Assembly (NCBI GenBank): GCA_947259915.1
Contig: CAMYOC010000014.1
Location: 1 to 64,000, forward strand
Reading direction: 5' to 3'
DNA length: 64,000 nucleotides
Source of the DNA: an uncultured Gammaproteobacteria bacterium
Lineage (GTDB): Bacteria > Pseudomonadota > Gammaproteobacteria > Steroidobacterales > XN24
This document shows, one piece after another, positions 36,819-44,849 of the stretch. Position 1 is the stretch's first letter. Every line of letters begins with the position of its first letter. The position numbers were made by a program, and so were the translations under genes. The notes below the pieces were generated by a model. The model had not been told where the DNA came from. It searched no databases and was given only the letters and a program-made list of their open reading frames with translations.

Positions 36819-37966
36819 TAGCCGCGCTCCACGCTGACCACCGACAACATCGGCTCTCCGGACGCATAGCGGCGCAGATTCTCGCGCATCACGATCCACA
36901 GCCGCTCGATGCGACGATCCGAGCCAGCTGCCACATGGGGAGTGATGATGACGTTGGGCGCAGTCCACAAAGGGTGATCGGCGGGCAGCGGTTCCGGCTC
37001 GGTGACGTCGAGACCGGCACCGGCCAGTCCGCCCTGCTCCAGCGCCTGGATCAGATCGGCGGTCACCACGCTGCGTCCGCGGCCCACATTGATAAAGTAG
37101 GCAGTGGGCTTCATCGCCGCGAAAAAGGCCGCGTCGAACAGATCGGTGGTGGCAGGGGTCAGCGGCGCCGCGTTGACGATCACATCAGCCCGCGGTGTGA
37201 GCGTCATCAACTCGTCCGCCAGACCGACATAGCTGACAAACGCCGGACCCTCCCGGCGACTGGCGCGGGTGGCAATGACCTCCATCCCGAAGGCATTTGC
37301 GCGACGCGCTACCTCGGTGCCGATACCGCCCAATCCGACCACCAGCATGGTCTTGCCGGTCAGCTCCCAGAGCTGTTCCTCGGGCACCAGCCCACGTTCC
37401 CAGCCGCGCGCATCCTGAGCGTTCCGATAGTGATACAGGCCGCGGGAAAAATTGAGCAGCATCGCCATAGTATGTTCGGCGATCTCCGGGCCATAGACCC
37501 GCTGGGCATTGGTGACGAGGATCTCGCCCTCGGCAATCGTCGGGATCCGCAGACAGCGCTCCGCCCCCGCATAGGGGAGCTGGATCCAGCGCAGCGCCGT
37601 GCCTGCGGCCAGCAGCCCCTCTGAGCAAAAGCCGATGGCCGCATCCGCGTTGCCGACGACCTCGATCGCCGCGTCGGCGGTCGGTGCGGCCACCAGTTCC
37701 ACGCCCGGTGCCGCCGGTTGCAGCCAGGCGAGGCGTTCCGCGTCGGCCCGGACTACGATGCGTTCCGGCTTGCGCCAGCCCGGCTGCTCCCGCACCGGGG
37801 TTGGCGCTTCCGTGAGGTTCAGTTCCGCGAGGACCTGCTGTACAGAACCGGCGTCATCGGCCGCAACCACGCCGGTCGCGCTCGCGAACAGCAGGAGCAT
37901 GAGCGGGATGACCGCGGTCATGGAGCCGACAGCCAGAAGCCGTCGGGCTGGAATAAATAAACGCAT
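36815..37966 (-). CDS. D-2-hydroxyacid dehydrogenase with export signal
   Basis: About 383 residues. The catalytic core is typical: NAD motif VVGLGGIGTEVARR, catalytic Arg region INVGRGR, and His in ITPHVAAGSDRR. Unusually, the N-terminus (MRLFIPARRLLAVGSMTAVI, LMLLLFASATGVVAADD) looks like a signal peptide with a twin-arginine-like ARRLLAVG sequence, suggesting export of the enzyme. The ATG at 37966 has GGTGAG upstream; an ATG at 37978 is also possible. If exported through Tat, it could carry its nucleotide in the folded state. Substrate unknown. Confidence 0.82.
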   Translation of the reverse strand: MRLFIPARRLLAVGSMTAVIPLMLLLFASATGVVAADDAGSVQQVLAELNLTEAPTPVREQPGWRKPERIVVRADAERLAWLQPAAPGVELVAAPTADAAIEVVGNADAAIGFCSEGLLAAGTALRWIQLPYAGAERCLRIPTIAEGEILVTNAQRVYGPEIAEHTMAMLLNFSRGLYHYRNAQDARGWERGLVPEEQLWELTGKTMLVVGLGGIGTEVARRANAFGMEVIATRASRREGPAFVSYVGLADELMTLTPRADVIVNAAPLTPATTDLFDAAFFAAMKPTAYFINVGRGRSVVTADLIQALEQGGLAGAGLDVTEPEPLPADHPLWTAPNVIITPHVAAGSDRRIERLWIVMRENLRRYASGEPMLSVVSVERGY

Positions 37967-38135
37967 CGTTCTCACCATCCTGAACCCACCCGCCGATTCG
38001 ATGGACGCCAACGTTACCCCAAGGCGCCTGTTTGTGTCGCCGGATGCAGGCCGCGGAAAATTCGACTATTGATTTAGGGTGGGTCAGAGTGAGCCAACTC
38101 CAACATCACAAAATCGAACGCAGGGAGAACACGAT

Positions 38136-38573
38136 ATGGCAGTAACCTGGGTCGTAACGGCGGATAGTACTTCGGCAAATGTCTTTGAAATTCTAAAAAT
38201 AGGCGGCGATTTTCGCTCAATAAGCGAACTCAAGCATGCCGAAAGCCAGATGAAAGGCAGCGATCTGGCCAGCGATCGCCCAGGACGCGCGTTCGACAGC
38301 GCCGGCACGGGACGCCACGCGATGGGACCTCAGGGCGATCTGAAGAGTCATGAGGCGGACGTCTTTGCCCGGGAAGTCTGTCAGTTCATCGACAACGCCC
38401 GGGCAAAAAACCGTTTCGAACGGCTGGTGGTCGTCGCCCCGCCGGACTTCCTAGGCCGGCTGCGCCAGAACATCTCGCCGGCGGCCAACAAGCTGGTGGC
38501 CGAAAGCCTGGCCAAAAACCTGGTCGGATGTAACGGGGAGGAGATTCGGGCGCGGCTGGAGACGCTGCTTTAG
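38136..38573 (+). CDS. Host-attachment-family protein
   Basis: 145 residues, soluble. The pattern TWVVTADSTSANVFEI at the start, SDLASDRPGRAFDSAG and RLVVVAPPDFLGRLRQNI is typical of the proteobacterial host-attachment family (PF10116), whose members have an RNase-like or eRF1-like fold. Function is not established. The start at 38136 is supported by CAGGGAG upstream. The 240 bp after it hold no gene that I can support. Confidence 0.85.
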   Translation: MAVTWVVTADSTSANVFEILKIGGDFRSISELKHAESQMKGSDLASDRPGRAFDSAGTGRHAMGPQGDLKSHEADVFAREVCQFIDNARAKNRFERLVVVAPPDFLGRLRQNISPAANKLVAESLAKNLVGCNGEEIRARLETLL

Positions 38574-38814
38574 CCACCATCGGCGCTGCCGGCCTGCGGA
38601 TTGCGCTGAATCGGCTCCGGCCCGCATTCATCTCAGCCTTTGCCATGCCACACCCCCGGGCGCAACGAGATGAGTAGAAATTAGCTGTTGCTAATGCGGT
38701 CGGCTATGAGGATGATTCCTATCAGGGATTCACCTATGAGGCGGATTACTGACACCTGTACATCCGCAGTGAATAGCACCGTCATGCAGATGAATTGGCC
38801 AATTTGATCCGGGC

Positions 38815-38841
38815 AAAAGAAAACCCCGCCGAGGCGGGGTT
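38815..38841 (-). terminator. Intrinsic terminator of the PEP-CTERM gene
   Basis: A stem AACCCCGC/GCGGGGTT with a four-base loop is followed on the minus strand by TTCTTTT. It lies about 30 bp after the stop codon of the PEP-CTERM gene. Confidence 0.85.
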
Positions 38842-38869
38842 CAAATTCAGTTCTTATTGTTGTTCTGAA

Positions 38870-39481
38870 TCAGGCTTTCATGCGCCGGCGCATCCCCAGA
38901 CCGACCAGGCCGAGGCCGAGCAGCGCCAGCGAGGTGGGTTCCGGGACGGTACGCAACCCGATGAGTTCCTCTTGTTCGAGGACGCCAGCCCACAGTTCCA
39001 GGGATGCTCCACCGAGATGCTCGAAAAAGACAATCTCCACAAGGTTGCTACCGGCATGAAGATCGACAAGAGCACCGGTGTTTATGTTGTCGAGGATCGC
39101 GTCAGAGAAAGCGATCACAACACCGTTGACGGTAATGCGCACTCCGTCATCATGATTGACGAACAGGTTCCAGGTGGCTGCAGCGTCAAGGTCGAGACTG
39201 CCCGTCACTCGAGCTGCGAAATTGCTGTTGACGTTGCCCGGCCAGGGGAGATTCAAGTTGCTCATGCCCCGGGTACCGTCACCCAGGTCGTCATAATCGA
39301 TAGGACCGGAATAGTCGGATGAATAGTCTGCGGCACCAGACCCGATCAACGTGTCGGCATCGGCGAGGCTTAACACGTTTCCGTCACTTTGCCAGACTTC
39401 GATCAATGCAGCGTTAGCGCCAATCGGTCCCAATCCCATCATCACACCAACGGCCAAAACAGTCTTTAATCGTGAGGTCAT
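38870..39481 (-). CDS. PEP-CTERM protein with PA14-like domain
   Basis: About 203 residues. A signal peptide (residues 1-23) is followed by a beta-rich domain containing FAARVTGSLDLDAAATWNLF and NHDDGVRITVNGVVI, which resembles the PA14 carbohydrate-binding domain. The C-terminus has the sorting signal VPEPTSLALLGLGLVGLGMR and a basic tail, so it should be processed by an exosortase; no exosortase is in this window. The start at 39481 gives a normal signal peptide. Confidence 0.9.
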   Translation of the reverse strand: MTSRLKTVLAVGVMMGLGPIGANAALIEVWQSDGNVLSLADADTLIGSGAADYSSDYSGPIDYDDLGDGTRGMSNLNLPWPGNVNSNFAARVTGSLDLDAAATWNLFVNHDDGVRITVNGVVIAFSDAILDNINTGALVDLHAGSNLVEIVFFEHLGGASLELWAGVLEQEELIGLRTVPEPTSLALLGLGLVGLGMRRRMKA

Positions 39482-39607
39482 GTAATTTGCTCTCTTCCAG
39501 GTAAAAGGGGCTCTGTCGTATGGGGAAGGCATGATCCGTGCCAAAATAATAAAATCATTTAATTTCATAGGCTTATGGAATAGTTCGCATCCAGACATCG
39601 ATGTAAG

Positions 39608-39808
39608 TGTAAAGTCCGCCGACACGTAATGACCCGGCTCGGACTGGGCCTGGCTGCAGCGTAAAACCGGTCAGAATACATTTCTCTGAAGAAATGGACT
39701 CTGACCCCTTTTTTTGACCCCTTTTGTGCGATCTTCTGCCCCGCCTGCACAGCAGGGCCCCGTTAATTAAGTCGAACCACGCTTGAATTATGTAAAGTCA
39801 GCCGACAC
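39608..39808. repeat. Pair of 18-bp direct repeats, TGTAAAGTCmGCCGACAC
   Basis: The sequence TGTAAAGTCCGCCGACAC at 39608-39625 recurs as TGTAAAGTCAGCCGACAC at 39791-39808 (17 of 18 identical). The ends TGT and ACA form an imperfect palindrome, as operators often do. One copy is 127 bp upstream of the PEP-CTERM start; the other is 135 bp before the DUF3365 gene. A shared regulator, or a mobile-element end, are both possible. Confidence 0.45.
39692..39725. repeat. Extragenic CTGACCCC-T-run repeat
   Basis: The sequence GGACTCTGACCCCTTTTTTT is followed by a second GACCCCTTTT. Short GGGTCAGAGTCC-type extragenic elements are found in many proteobacteria near mobile sequences, so this may be a remnant of such an element. 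It lies between the two 18-bp repeats in an otherwise gene-free 460-bp gap (39482-39942). Confidence 0.35.
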
Positions 39809-39809
39809 T

Positions 39810-39920
39810 CTGGCAGCCACATCATCCTCGCGGATGACCGTGCCTCCTGGCGCCAGGCGCGTTCCGACGCATGTCGCTTGGCCCGATGTACTTGGGGTAT
39901 CCTCTCTGGTCGTCTTATCC
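39810..39920. repeat. Left copy of a long direct repeat (IS91-like 3' end remnant)
   Basis: Roughly 110 bp similar to 46323-46425. The core is 24 bp identical and includes the palindrome CCTGGCGCCAGG; other shared stretches are GGCCC, GTACTT, ATCCTCT and CGTCTTAT. In the right copy the same sequence follows the end of an IS91-type transposase reading frame, so this copy is probably another decayed end of the same element. Confidence 0.65.
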
Positions 39921-39942
39921 GCTGTCGGGAGAATTAACGTCA

Positions 39943-40815
39943 ATGATGCTGACGACGAAAATCAATCTGGCCCTGGCCGTCGTATTCGCGACCGGTCTCT
40001 GCATCACTGGCTATATCTCCCGCGCCATCCTCCTGGAAAACGCCAAGCGCGAAGTCATCACCCATGCCAGCCTGATGATGGAATCGGCGTACGCGGCCCG
40101 CGCCTACACGATCAAGCAGGTCAAGCCGCTGCTCACCGACAGGCTCGACGAGGTGTTTCTTCCCCAGACCGTGCCATCGTATGCCGCCACGCAGCAGTTC
40201 ACACAGCTGCGCGAGACGCACCCGGAGTACTGGTACAAGGAATCCACGCTGAACCCGACCAACCCCTCCAACCGCTCGACGGAATGGGAAGCAGACATCA
40301 TCCAGCAATTTCGCAACAATGCTGCGCTGGACGAAATCACCGGCGAACGCCAGACACCGACCGGGCCCTCGCTCTACCTGGCACGACCGATGCGCGTCAC
40401 CGATTCTGGTTGCCTGACCTGCCACGGCCTGCCGGGAGACGCGCCGCCGACCATGATGGCGCTTTATGGCAGCAACAATGGTTACAGCTGGAAGATGAAC
40501 GAGGTCGTGGGCAGCCAGATTGTCTCGGTGCCTATGTCAGTGCCCTACGAGCGCGCCCAATTCGCTTTTCGCGCGTTCATGGCTTCGCAGTTGGCCGTGC
40601 TGGCAGTGATTTTCGTCGTCGTGAACGTCGCCCTGCGCATGATCGTCATCCGACCGGTGCGACAGATGGCCACGATCGCTGACCAGGTGAGCAGCGGCGA
40701 CCTTGAGGTCTCCGAATTCGACGGCGGCGGCAAGGACGAAATCGCCCAGCTGGGCCAATCGTTCAACCGCATGCGCCGCAGCGTCGAGAAGGCGATGGAG
40801 ATTCTGGAACGATAG
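39943..40815 (+). CDS. Heme-type DUF3365 sensor with HAMP domain
   Basis: 290 residues. Two helices (about 8-28 and 212-235) frame a periplasmic DUF3365/Tll0287-like sensor domain with one heme-binding CxxCH motif (C157 to H161, CLTCHG) and the aromatic sequence HPEYWYKESTLNPTNP. A HAMP linker (RPVRQMATIADQVSSGDLEV to the end) is its only cytoplasmic part; no kinase or methyl-accepting domain follows. It ends 4 bp before the TIR gene, so TIR is a possible output partner. The start at 39943 (MMLTTKIN) follows GGGAGAA. Confidence 0.87.
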   Translation: MMLTTKINLALAVVFATGLCITGYISRAILLENAKREVITHASLMMESAYAARAYTIKQVKPLLTDRLDEVFLPQTVPSYAATQQFTQLRETHPEYWYKESTLNPTNPSNRSTEWEADIIQQFRNNAALDEITGERQTPTGPSLYLARPMRVTDSGCLTCHGLPGDAPPTMMALYGSNNGYSWKMNEVVGSQIVSVPMSVPYERAQFAFRAFMASQLAVLAVIFVVVNVALRMIVIRPVRQMATIADQVSSGDLEVSEFDGGGKDEIAQLGQSFNRMRRSVEKAMEILER

Positions 40816-40819
40816 CGCC

Positions 40820-41521
40820 ATGACCGCCACGCAACACAAGGTGTTCATCTGCTACTCCAACCACGACGTGGTCTACGCAAATTCGACGTGTCGCGCGCTC
40901 GAGGATGCCGGCATACCCTGCTGGATGGCGTCACGCGACATCTCGCCGAGCAGGGACTGGGCAGAGGAAATCATCGACGCGATCGGCTCCGCGGCGATCA
41001 TGGTCCTGATCCTTTCCTCCAGTTCCAACGACTCGCCGCAGGTTCGCCGCGAGATCGAGCGCGGCGTCAGCAAGAACGTGCCGGTCCTGCCGCTGCGCGT
41101 CGAAGACGTACGCCTTTCCAAGAGCCTCGAGTATTTCATCAGCACCCAGCAATGGCTCGATGCGTTCACGGCGCCATTCGAGGCGCACCTGGAGAACCTG
41201 CGGATGTGCGTGTTGGACGCGCTCGAGGGTCCATCGCCGGATCGCTCATCGGCCCGCGTTTTACTCAGGGCCCGCCCTGCTGCCGAGCCCGCAGCGGCCG
41301 AGCCGGCACCTGTACGCGCGCCGGAATTTTCGCAAAAGGACATCAAGTACCTCGAGACCCAGCTGGCCAGTTACCTGGGACCCGTTGCGAAATTTCTGGT
41401 GACACAGGCAGCCAAAAAGTGTTCGTCGACCGAAGAGCTGATCGCGCTGCTGTCGAGAGAACTGAAGGGCGATGGCGAACAGAAGTCGTTCCGCGAGAAT
41501 TGCCAGTTCCTGGTGGAGTAG
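40820..41521 (+). CDS. TIR-domain protein with C-terminal helical domain
   Basis: 233 residues. Residues 5-135 form a TIR domain: KVFICYSNHDVVYANSTCRALE, GIPCWMASRDISPSRDWAEE, then SSSSNDSPQVRREIERGVS, with Glu78 as the likely NADase glutamate. After an Ala/Pro-rich linker, residues about 173-233 (YLETQLASYLGPVAKFLVTQ, AAKKCSSTEELIALLSREL) match the small helical domain seen at the ends of many bacterial signalling proteins and kinases. TIR proteins act in NAD hydrolysis during phage defence; the sensor gene directly upstream makes a regulated NADase plausible. Confidence 0.87.
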   Translation: MTATQHKVFICYSNHDVVYANSTCRALEDAGIPCWMASRDISPSRDWAEEIIDAIGSAAIMVLILSSSSNDSPQVRREIERGVSKNVPVLPLRVEDVRLSKSLEYFISTQQWLDAFTAPFEAHLENLRMCVLDALEGPSPDRSSARVLLRARPAAEPAAAEPAPVRAPEFSQKDIKYLETQLASYLGPVAKFLVTQAAKKCSSTEELIALLSRELKGDGEQKSFRENCQFLVE

Positions 41522-41811
41522 CGGGCGGATCACGACCCATTACAGCTCCGCTGAGATCGGCAACCTGATCGAGGCGGCGAGCAAAATCAGCAGGTCCCGC
41601 AAATCTCCCGCAGTTGTCATTTGCAGTTGAGAGTCCTCGTCGGGTGGTGGAACGAACCCGATAGTCGATAGCCTCCCCGTCGCCGGAAATCACTGATCTC
41701 CACGTACCGGTTCCCGGTCCGCGCGCCGAACTTGTGTTGTGGTCCTCCGCGATCCGTGGTCTGCTGGCTGGATAAGATACACGACGAGAAGGGCTGACCG
41801 ACCGGAACCCC
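41522..41811. other. 290-bp gap without recognisable gene
   Basis: Neither strand shows a reading frame with a family signature or start context. A minus-strand frame in this stretch looks like shadow sequence. The bases may be decayed sequence from an older insertion. Confidence 0.4.
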
Positions 41812-42876
41812 ATGCCACTGGACAAAGACGCTCTCGACAAGCTGAAGATCGAACCTGCCGACAGGACGGCCGGCGCGGTCGCCCTGCCCCGCTGGCTGGG
41901 CTGGATCATAGTGGCTTTGGTCGCTGCGGCTGGGATCGCCTGGTGGTGGTTCGGCAAGACAACGTTGCCGGTGGTCCGCGTGGCAACCGCCGAAGCAGTG
42001 GCCCGAGGCGGCAACTCATCCGGAGCGGTGCTCAACGCAACCGGCTACGTGGTGGCAAGACGTCTCGCGACGGTATCTTCGAAGGTGACCGGCAAGATCG
42101 TCGAGGTGCTCGTCGAGGAAGGCATGGCCGTCGAGGAAGACGAAGTGCTGGCGCGGCTGGACGACAGCACGGTGCGGCGCCAACGGGAGCTGGCGGTCAG
42201 CCAGCGCGAAGTCGCACGGCGTTCTCTGCAGGAAGTGCAGGTCCGTCTGGACGAGGCTCGCCGCACCTTGCGCCGTAACGAAGGCCTGCGGGCGGACAAA
42301 TTGGTCAGCGAGGCCACGCTGGACGCATCGGCCGCCGAAGTCGATGCGCTGCAGGCCCGCCTGCTGGCGTTGCAGGGGGAACTCGAGTTGACCGAACGGA
42401 CACTGGCGCTGCGCCAGCAGGATCTGGACGATCTGGTGATACGGGCACCCTTCGCCGGCGTCGTGATCTCGAAGAATGCCGAACAAGGGGAGATGATCTC
42501 GCCCGTCTCGGCCGGTGGCGGGTTTACCCGCACCGCTATCGCGACTATCGTCGACATGGACTCCCGAGAAATCGAGGTCGACGTCAACGAGGCCTATATC
42601 AATCGGGTCTATCCCGACCAGAAGGCCGAGGCGCATCTCGACGCCTACCCGGACTGGGCGATACCGGCGCGCGTGATCAGCATCGTGCCAACGGCGGACC
42701 GGCAGCGCGCCACTGTCCGGGTTCGTCTCGCCTTCGAAGAACTGGATCCGCGCGTGCTGCCGGACATGGGCGTGAAGGTCGGTTTCCTCGAGGAACGACC
42801 GCCGAGTTCCGAACCGACCCAGACAGCAGTGGCGCGCATCCCGCGGTCCGCGGTACGAGTGCCTCGGCGCGGCTGA
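41812..42876 (+). CDS. ABC/RND-type membrane-fusion adaptor, 3' end disrupted
   Basis: 354 residues. A membrane helix at about 27-46 is followed by barrel-sandwich halves (ATVSSKVTGKIVEVLVEEGM and VIRAPFAGVVISKNAEQGEM) and a coiled coil, as in MacA/HlyD adaptors. The frame ends at RIPRSAVRVPRRG. Immediately downstream, another frame carries the expected end (ADGERQDVIAGLRAGERVVV, ending GGRVRIEGSD, stop at 42988), so a deletion or frameshift has removed about 20-30 residues and shifted the frame. The protein may be inactive; an assembly error is also possible. It should partner the ABC exporter that follows. Confidence 0.8.
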   Translation: MPLDKDALDKLKIEPADRTAGAVALPRWLGWIIVALVAAAGIAWWWFGKTTLPVVRVATAEAVARGGNSSGAVLNATGYVVARRLATVSSKVTGKIVEVLVEEGMAVEEDEVLARLDDSTVRRQRELAVSQREVARRSLQEVQVRLDEARRTLRRNEGLRADKLVSEATLDASAAEVDALQARLLALQGELELTERTLALRQQDLDDLVIRAPFAGVVISKNAEQGEMISPVSAGGGFTRTAIATIVDMDSREIEVDVNEAYINRVYPDQKAEAHLDAYPDWAIPARVISIVPTADRQRATVRVRLAFEELDPRVLPDMGVKVGFLEERPPSSEPTQTAVARIPRSAVRVPRRG

Positions 42877-43008
42877 CGGCGAGCGGCAAGACGTCATCGC
42901 GGGTCTGCGCGCCGGGGAACGGGTCGTCGTGTCAGGCACTGAGGGTCTCGCCGATGGCGGGCGTGTGCGGATCGAAGGCAGCGACTAGGCTAGAAGGACA
43001 GGTGACGC

Positions 43009-43692
43009 ATGGCGCTGGTAGAAGTCAAGAAGCTCAGCAAGGAATACAAACGCGGCGTGGAGACCGTCCACGTGTTGCGTGATCTCGATGCGGCGATCCC
43101 GGAGGGTGACTTCCTGGCGTTGATGGGTCCATCGGGTTCCGGCAAGTCCACGCTGTTGAACCTCATAGGCGGGATCGACAAGCCCTCCTCCGGCACCATC
43201 GATGTCGGTGGTCAGCGCATCGACAACATGCCGGAGAGGAAGCTGACTCAGTGGCGGGCGCAACACGTGGGCTTCGTGTTCCAGCTCTATCATCTGATGC
43301 CCATGCTGACAGCCGCCCGCAACGTCGAGTTGCCTCTGCTGCTCACCGGGCTCAGTCGCAGCGAGCGCAAGCAGCGGGTCGCGGCGGCACTGGCTCTGGT
43401 CGGCCTGAGCGACCGGGCCGGGCACAAGCCCAAAGAACTTTCCGGCGGTCAGGAGCAGCGTGTCGGCATCGCGCGCGCCATCGTCAGTGATCCGAGCCTG
43501 CTCTTGTGTGACGAACCGACCGGTGATCTGGACCGCAAGGCCGGCGATGAAATCCTCGACCTGCTGGACGGACTGAACAAGGAGCACAACAAGACCGTGG
43601 TGATGGTCACACACGATCCCCATGCCGCGGCCAGGGCCAAACGCACCCTGTACCTGAACGACGGCCTGCTCGGCACGGAACCCGAAGCATGA
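43009..43692 (+). CDS. ABC transporter ATP-binding protein (MacB/LolD type)
   Basis: 227 residues. Walker A GPSGSGKST at 40-48, Q-loop FVFQLYHLMP, signature LSGGQEQRVGIARAI, Walker B LLLCDEPTGDLD and H-loop MVTHDPHA are all intact. It serves two FtsX-like permeases encoded directly after, with which it overlaps by ATGA. Confidence 0.95.
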   Translation: MALVEVKKLSKEYKRGVETVHVLRDLDAAIPEGDFLALMGPSGSGKSTLLNLIGGIDKPSSGTIDVGGQRIDNMPERKLTQWRAQHVGFVFQLYHLMPMLTAARNVELPLLLTGLSRSERKQRVAAALALVGLSDRAGHKPKELSGGQEQRVGIARAIVSDPSLLLCDEPTGDLDRKAGDEILDLLDGLNKEHNKTVVMVTHDPHAAARAKRTLYLNDGLLGTEPEA

Positions 43693-44849
43693 AGTATCTG
43701 CCGCTGGTGCTCAGCAGTCTGTCACGCAAGAAATTGCGCACGCTGTTCACGTTGCTGTCAATATTCATCGCGTTCCTCCTCTTTGGCTATCTCGCTGCCA
43801 TCAAGGCGGCGTTCACCAGCGGCGTGGAGGTGGCTGGCGTCGATCGGCTGATCATGACCGACAAGATCACCATCATTAACCTGCTGCCCTACGCCTACAA
43901 GAACCGCATCCTCGCGACCGAAGGCGTGGATGCCGCTGTCCAGTCGACCTGGTTCGGCGGCTACTATCAGCAGCCACGCAACACCTTCGCGCAGTTCCCG
44001 GTCGTCGCCGAGGAATATCTGGAGATCTATCCGGAGATCGTCCTGCCGGACGAGCAACGTCGCGCATGGCTGGAGGATCGCGGTAGCGCCATCATCGGCC
44101 GGGCGCTGGCCACCCGTTTCGATTGGCAGGTCGGTGATCGGGTGCCGATCCTGTCGCCGCTGTGGAGGAACAAGGACGGCAAGAACATCTGGGAGTTCGA
44201 CATCGCGGGTATCTTCGACGCCGGCAAGGAGGGCTTCGATACCAGCGGCATGCTGTTCCACCACGAGTTCTTCCGTCAGGGTCGCGCCTTCGGTGAGGGT
44301 CTCGTGGGCTGGTACATCATCCGCGTCACGGATCCGGACCAGTCGGAGGACGTTGCGCGCCGGCTGGACGGACAGTTCGCAAACTCGAGCAACGAGACGC
44401 GGACCGTGCCGGAGAAAGCCTTCATGCAAGGGTTTCTCAACCAGATTGGCAACATCGGCGCCATCTTCAGTGCGATCATCGGCGTGGTCGTGTTTACGCT
44501 GCTGCTGATCACCGGCAACACCGTCGCTCAGTCGGTCCGTGAACGAACGAGCGAACTGGCGGTGATGAGTATCCTCGGCTTCTCACGGCTCAGGCTGCTG
44601 AGTCTGGTATTCATCGAATCGTTCTTCCTGGCGATCGTCGGCGGCGGTCTGGGTCTGCTGGTGGCGCAGCTGCTGGTCGAAAGCGGCGGTGACCCGACCA
44701 ACGGCTTCCTGCCCGCGTTCTTCATACCGGGCGAAGCGTTGTGGGCGGGTGTATTCCTGGTGCTGGGGGTCGGGCTGATCTCAGGTGCATTTCCTGCCAG
44801 CCGGGCGCTCAGGATGCAGCATGTAGACGCGCTGCGGCGGGCGGCCTGA
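43689..44849 (+). CDS. FtsX-type ABC permease
   Basis: 386 residues. An N-terminal helix (about 15-37) is followed by a long periplasmic MacB-like domain (IYPEIVLPDEQRRAWLEDR) and three C-terminal helices (FSAIIGVVVFTLLLITGNTV, LLSLVFIESFFLAIVGGGL, FLVLGVGLISGAFPASRAL). This is the usual four-helix FtsX/MacB plan, with conserved VRERTSELAVMSILGFSR. Its stop overlaps the next start by one base. Confidence 0.92.
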   Translation: MKYLPLVLSSLSRKKLRTLFTLLSIFIAFLLFGYLAAIKAAFTSGVEVAGVDRLIMTDKITIINLLPYAYKNRILATEGVDAAVQSTWFGGYYQQPRNTFAQFPVVAEEYLEIYPEIVLPDEQRRAWLEDRGSAIIGRALATRFDWQVGDRVPILSPLWRNKDGKNIWEFDIAGIFDAGKEGFDTSGMLFHHEFFRQGRAFGEGLVGWYIIRVTDPDQSEDVARRLDGQFANSSNETRTVPEKAFMQGFLNQIGNIGAIFSAIIGVVVFTLLLITGNTVAQSVRERTSELAVMSILGFSRLRLLSLVFIESFFLAIVGGGLGLLVAQLLVESGGDPTNGFLPAFFIPGEALWAGVFLVLGVGLISGAFPASRALRMQHVDALRRAA

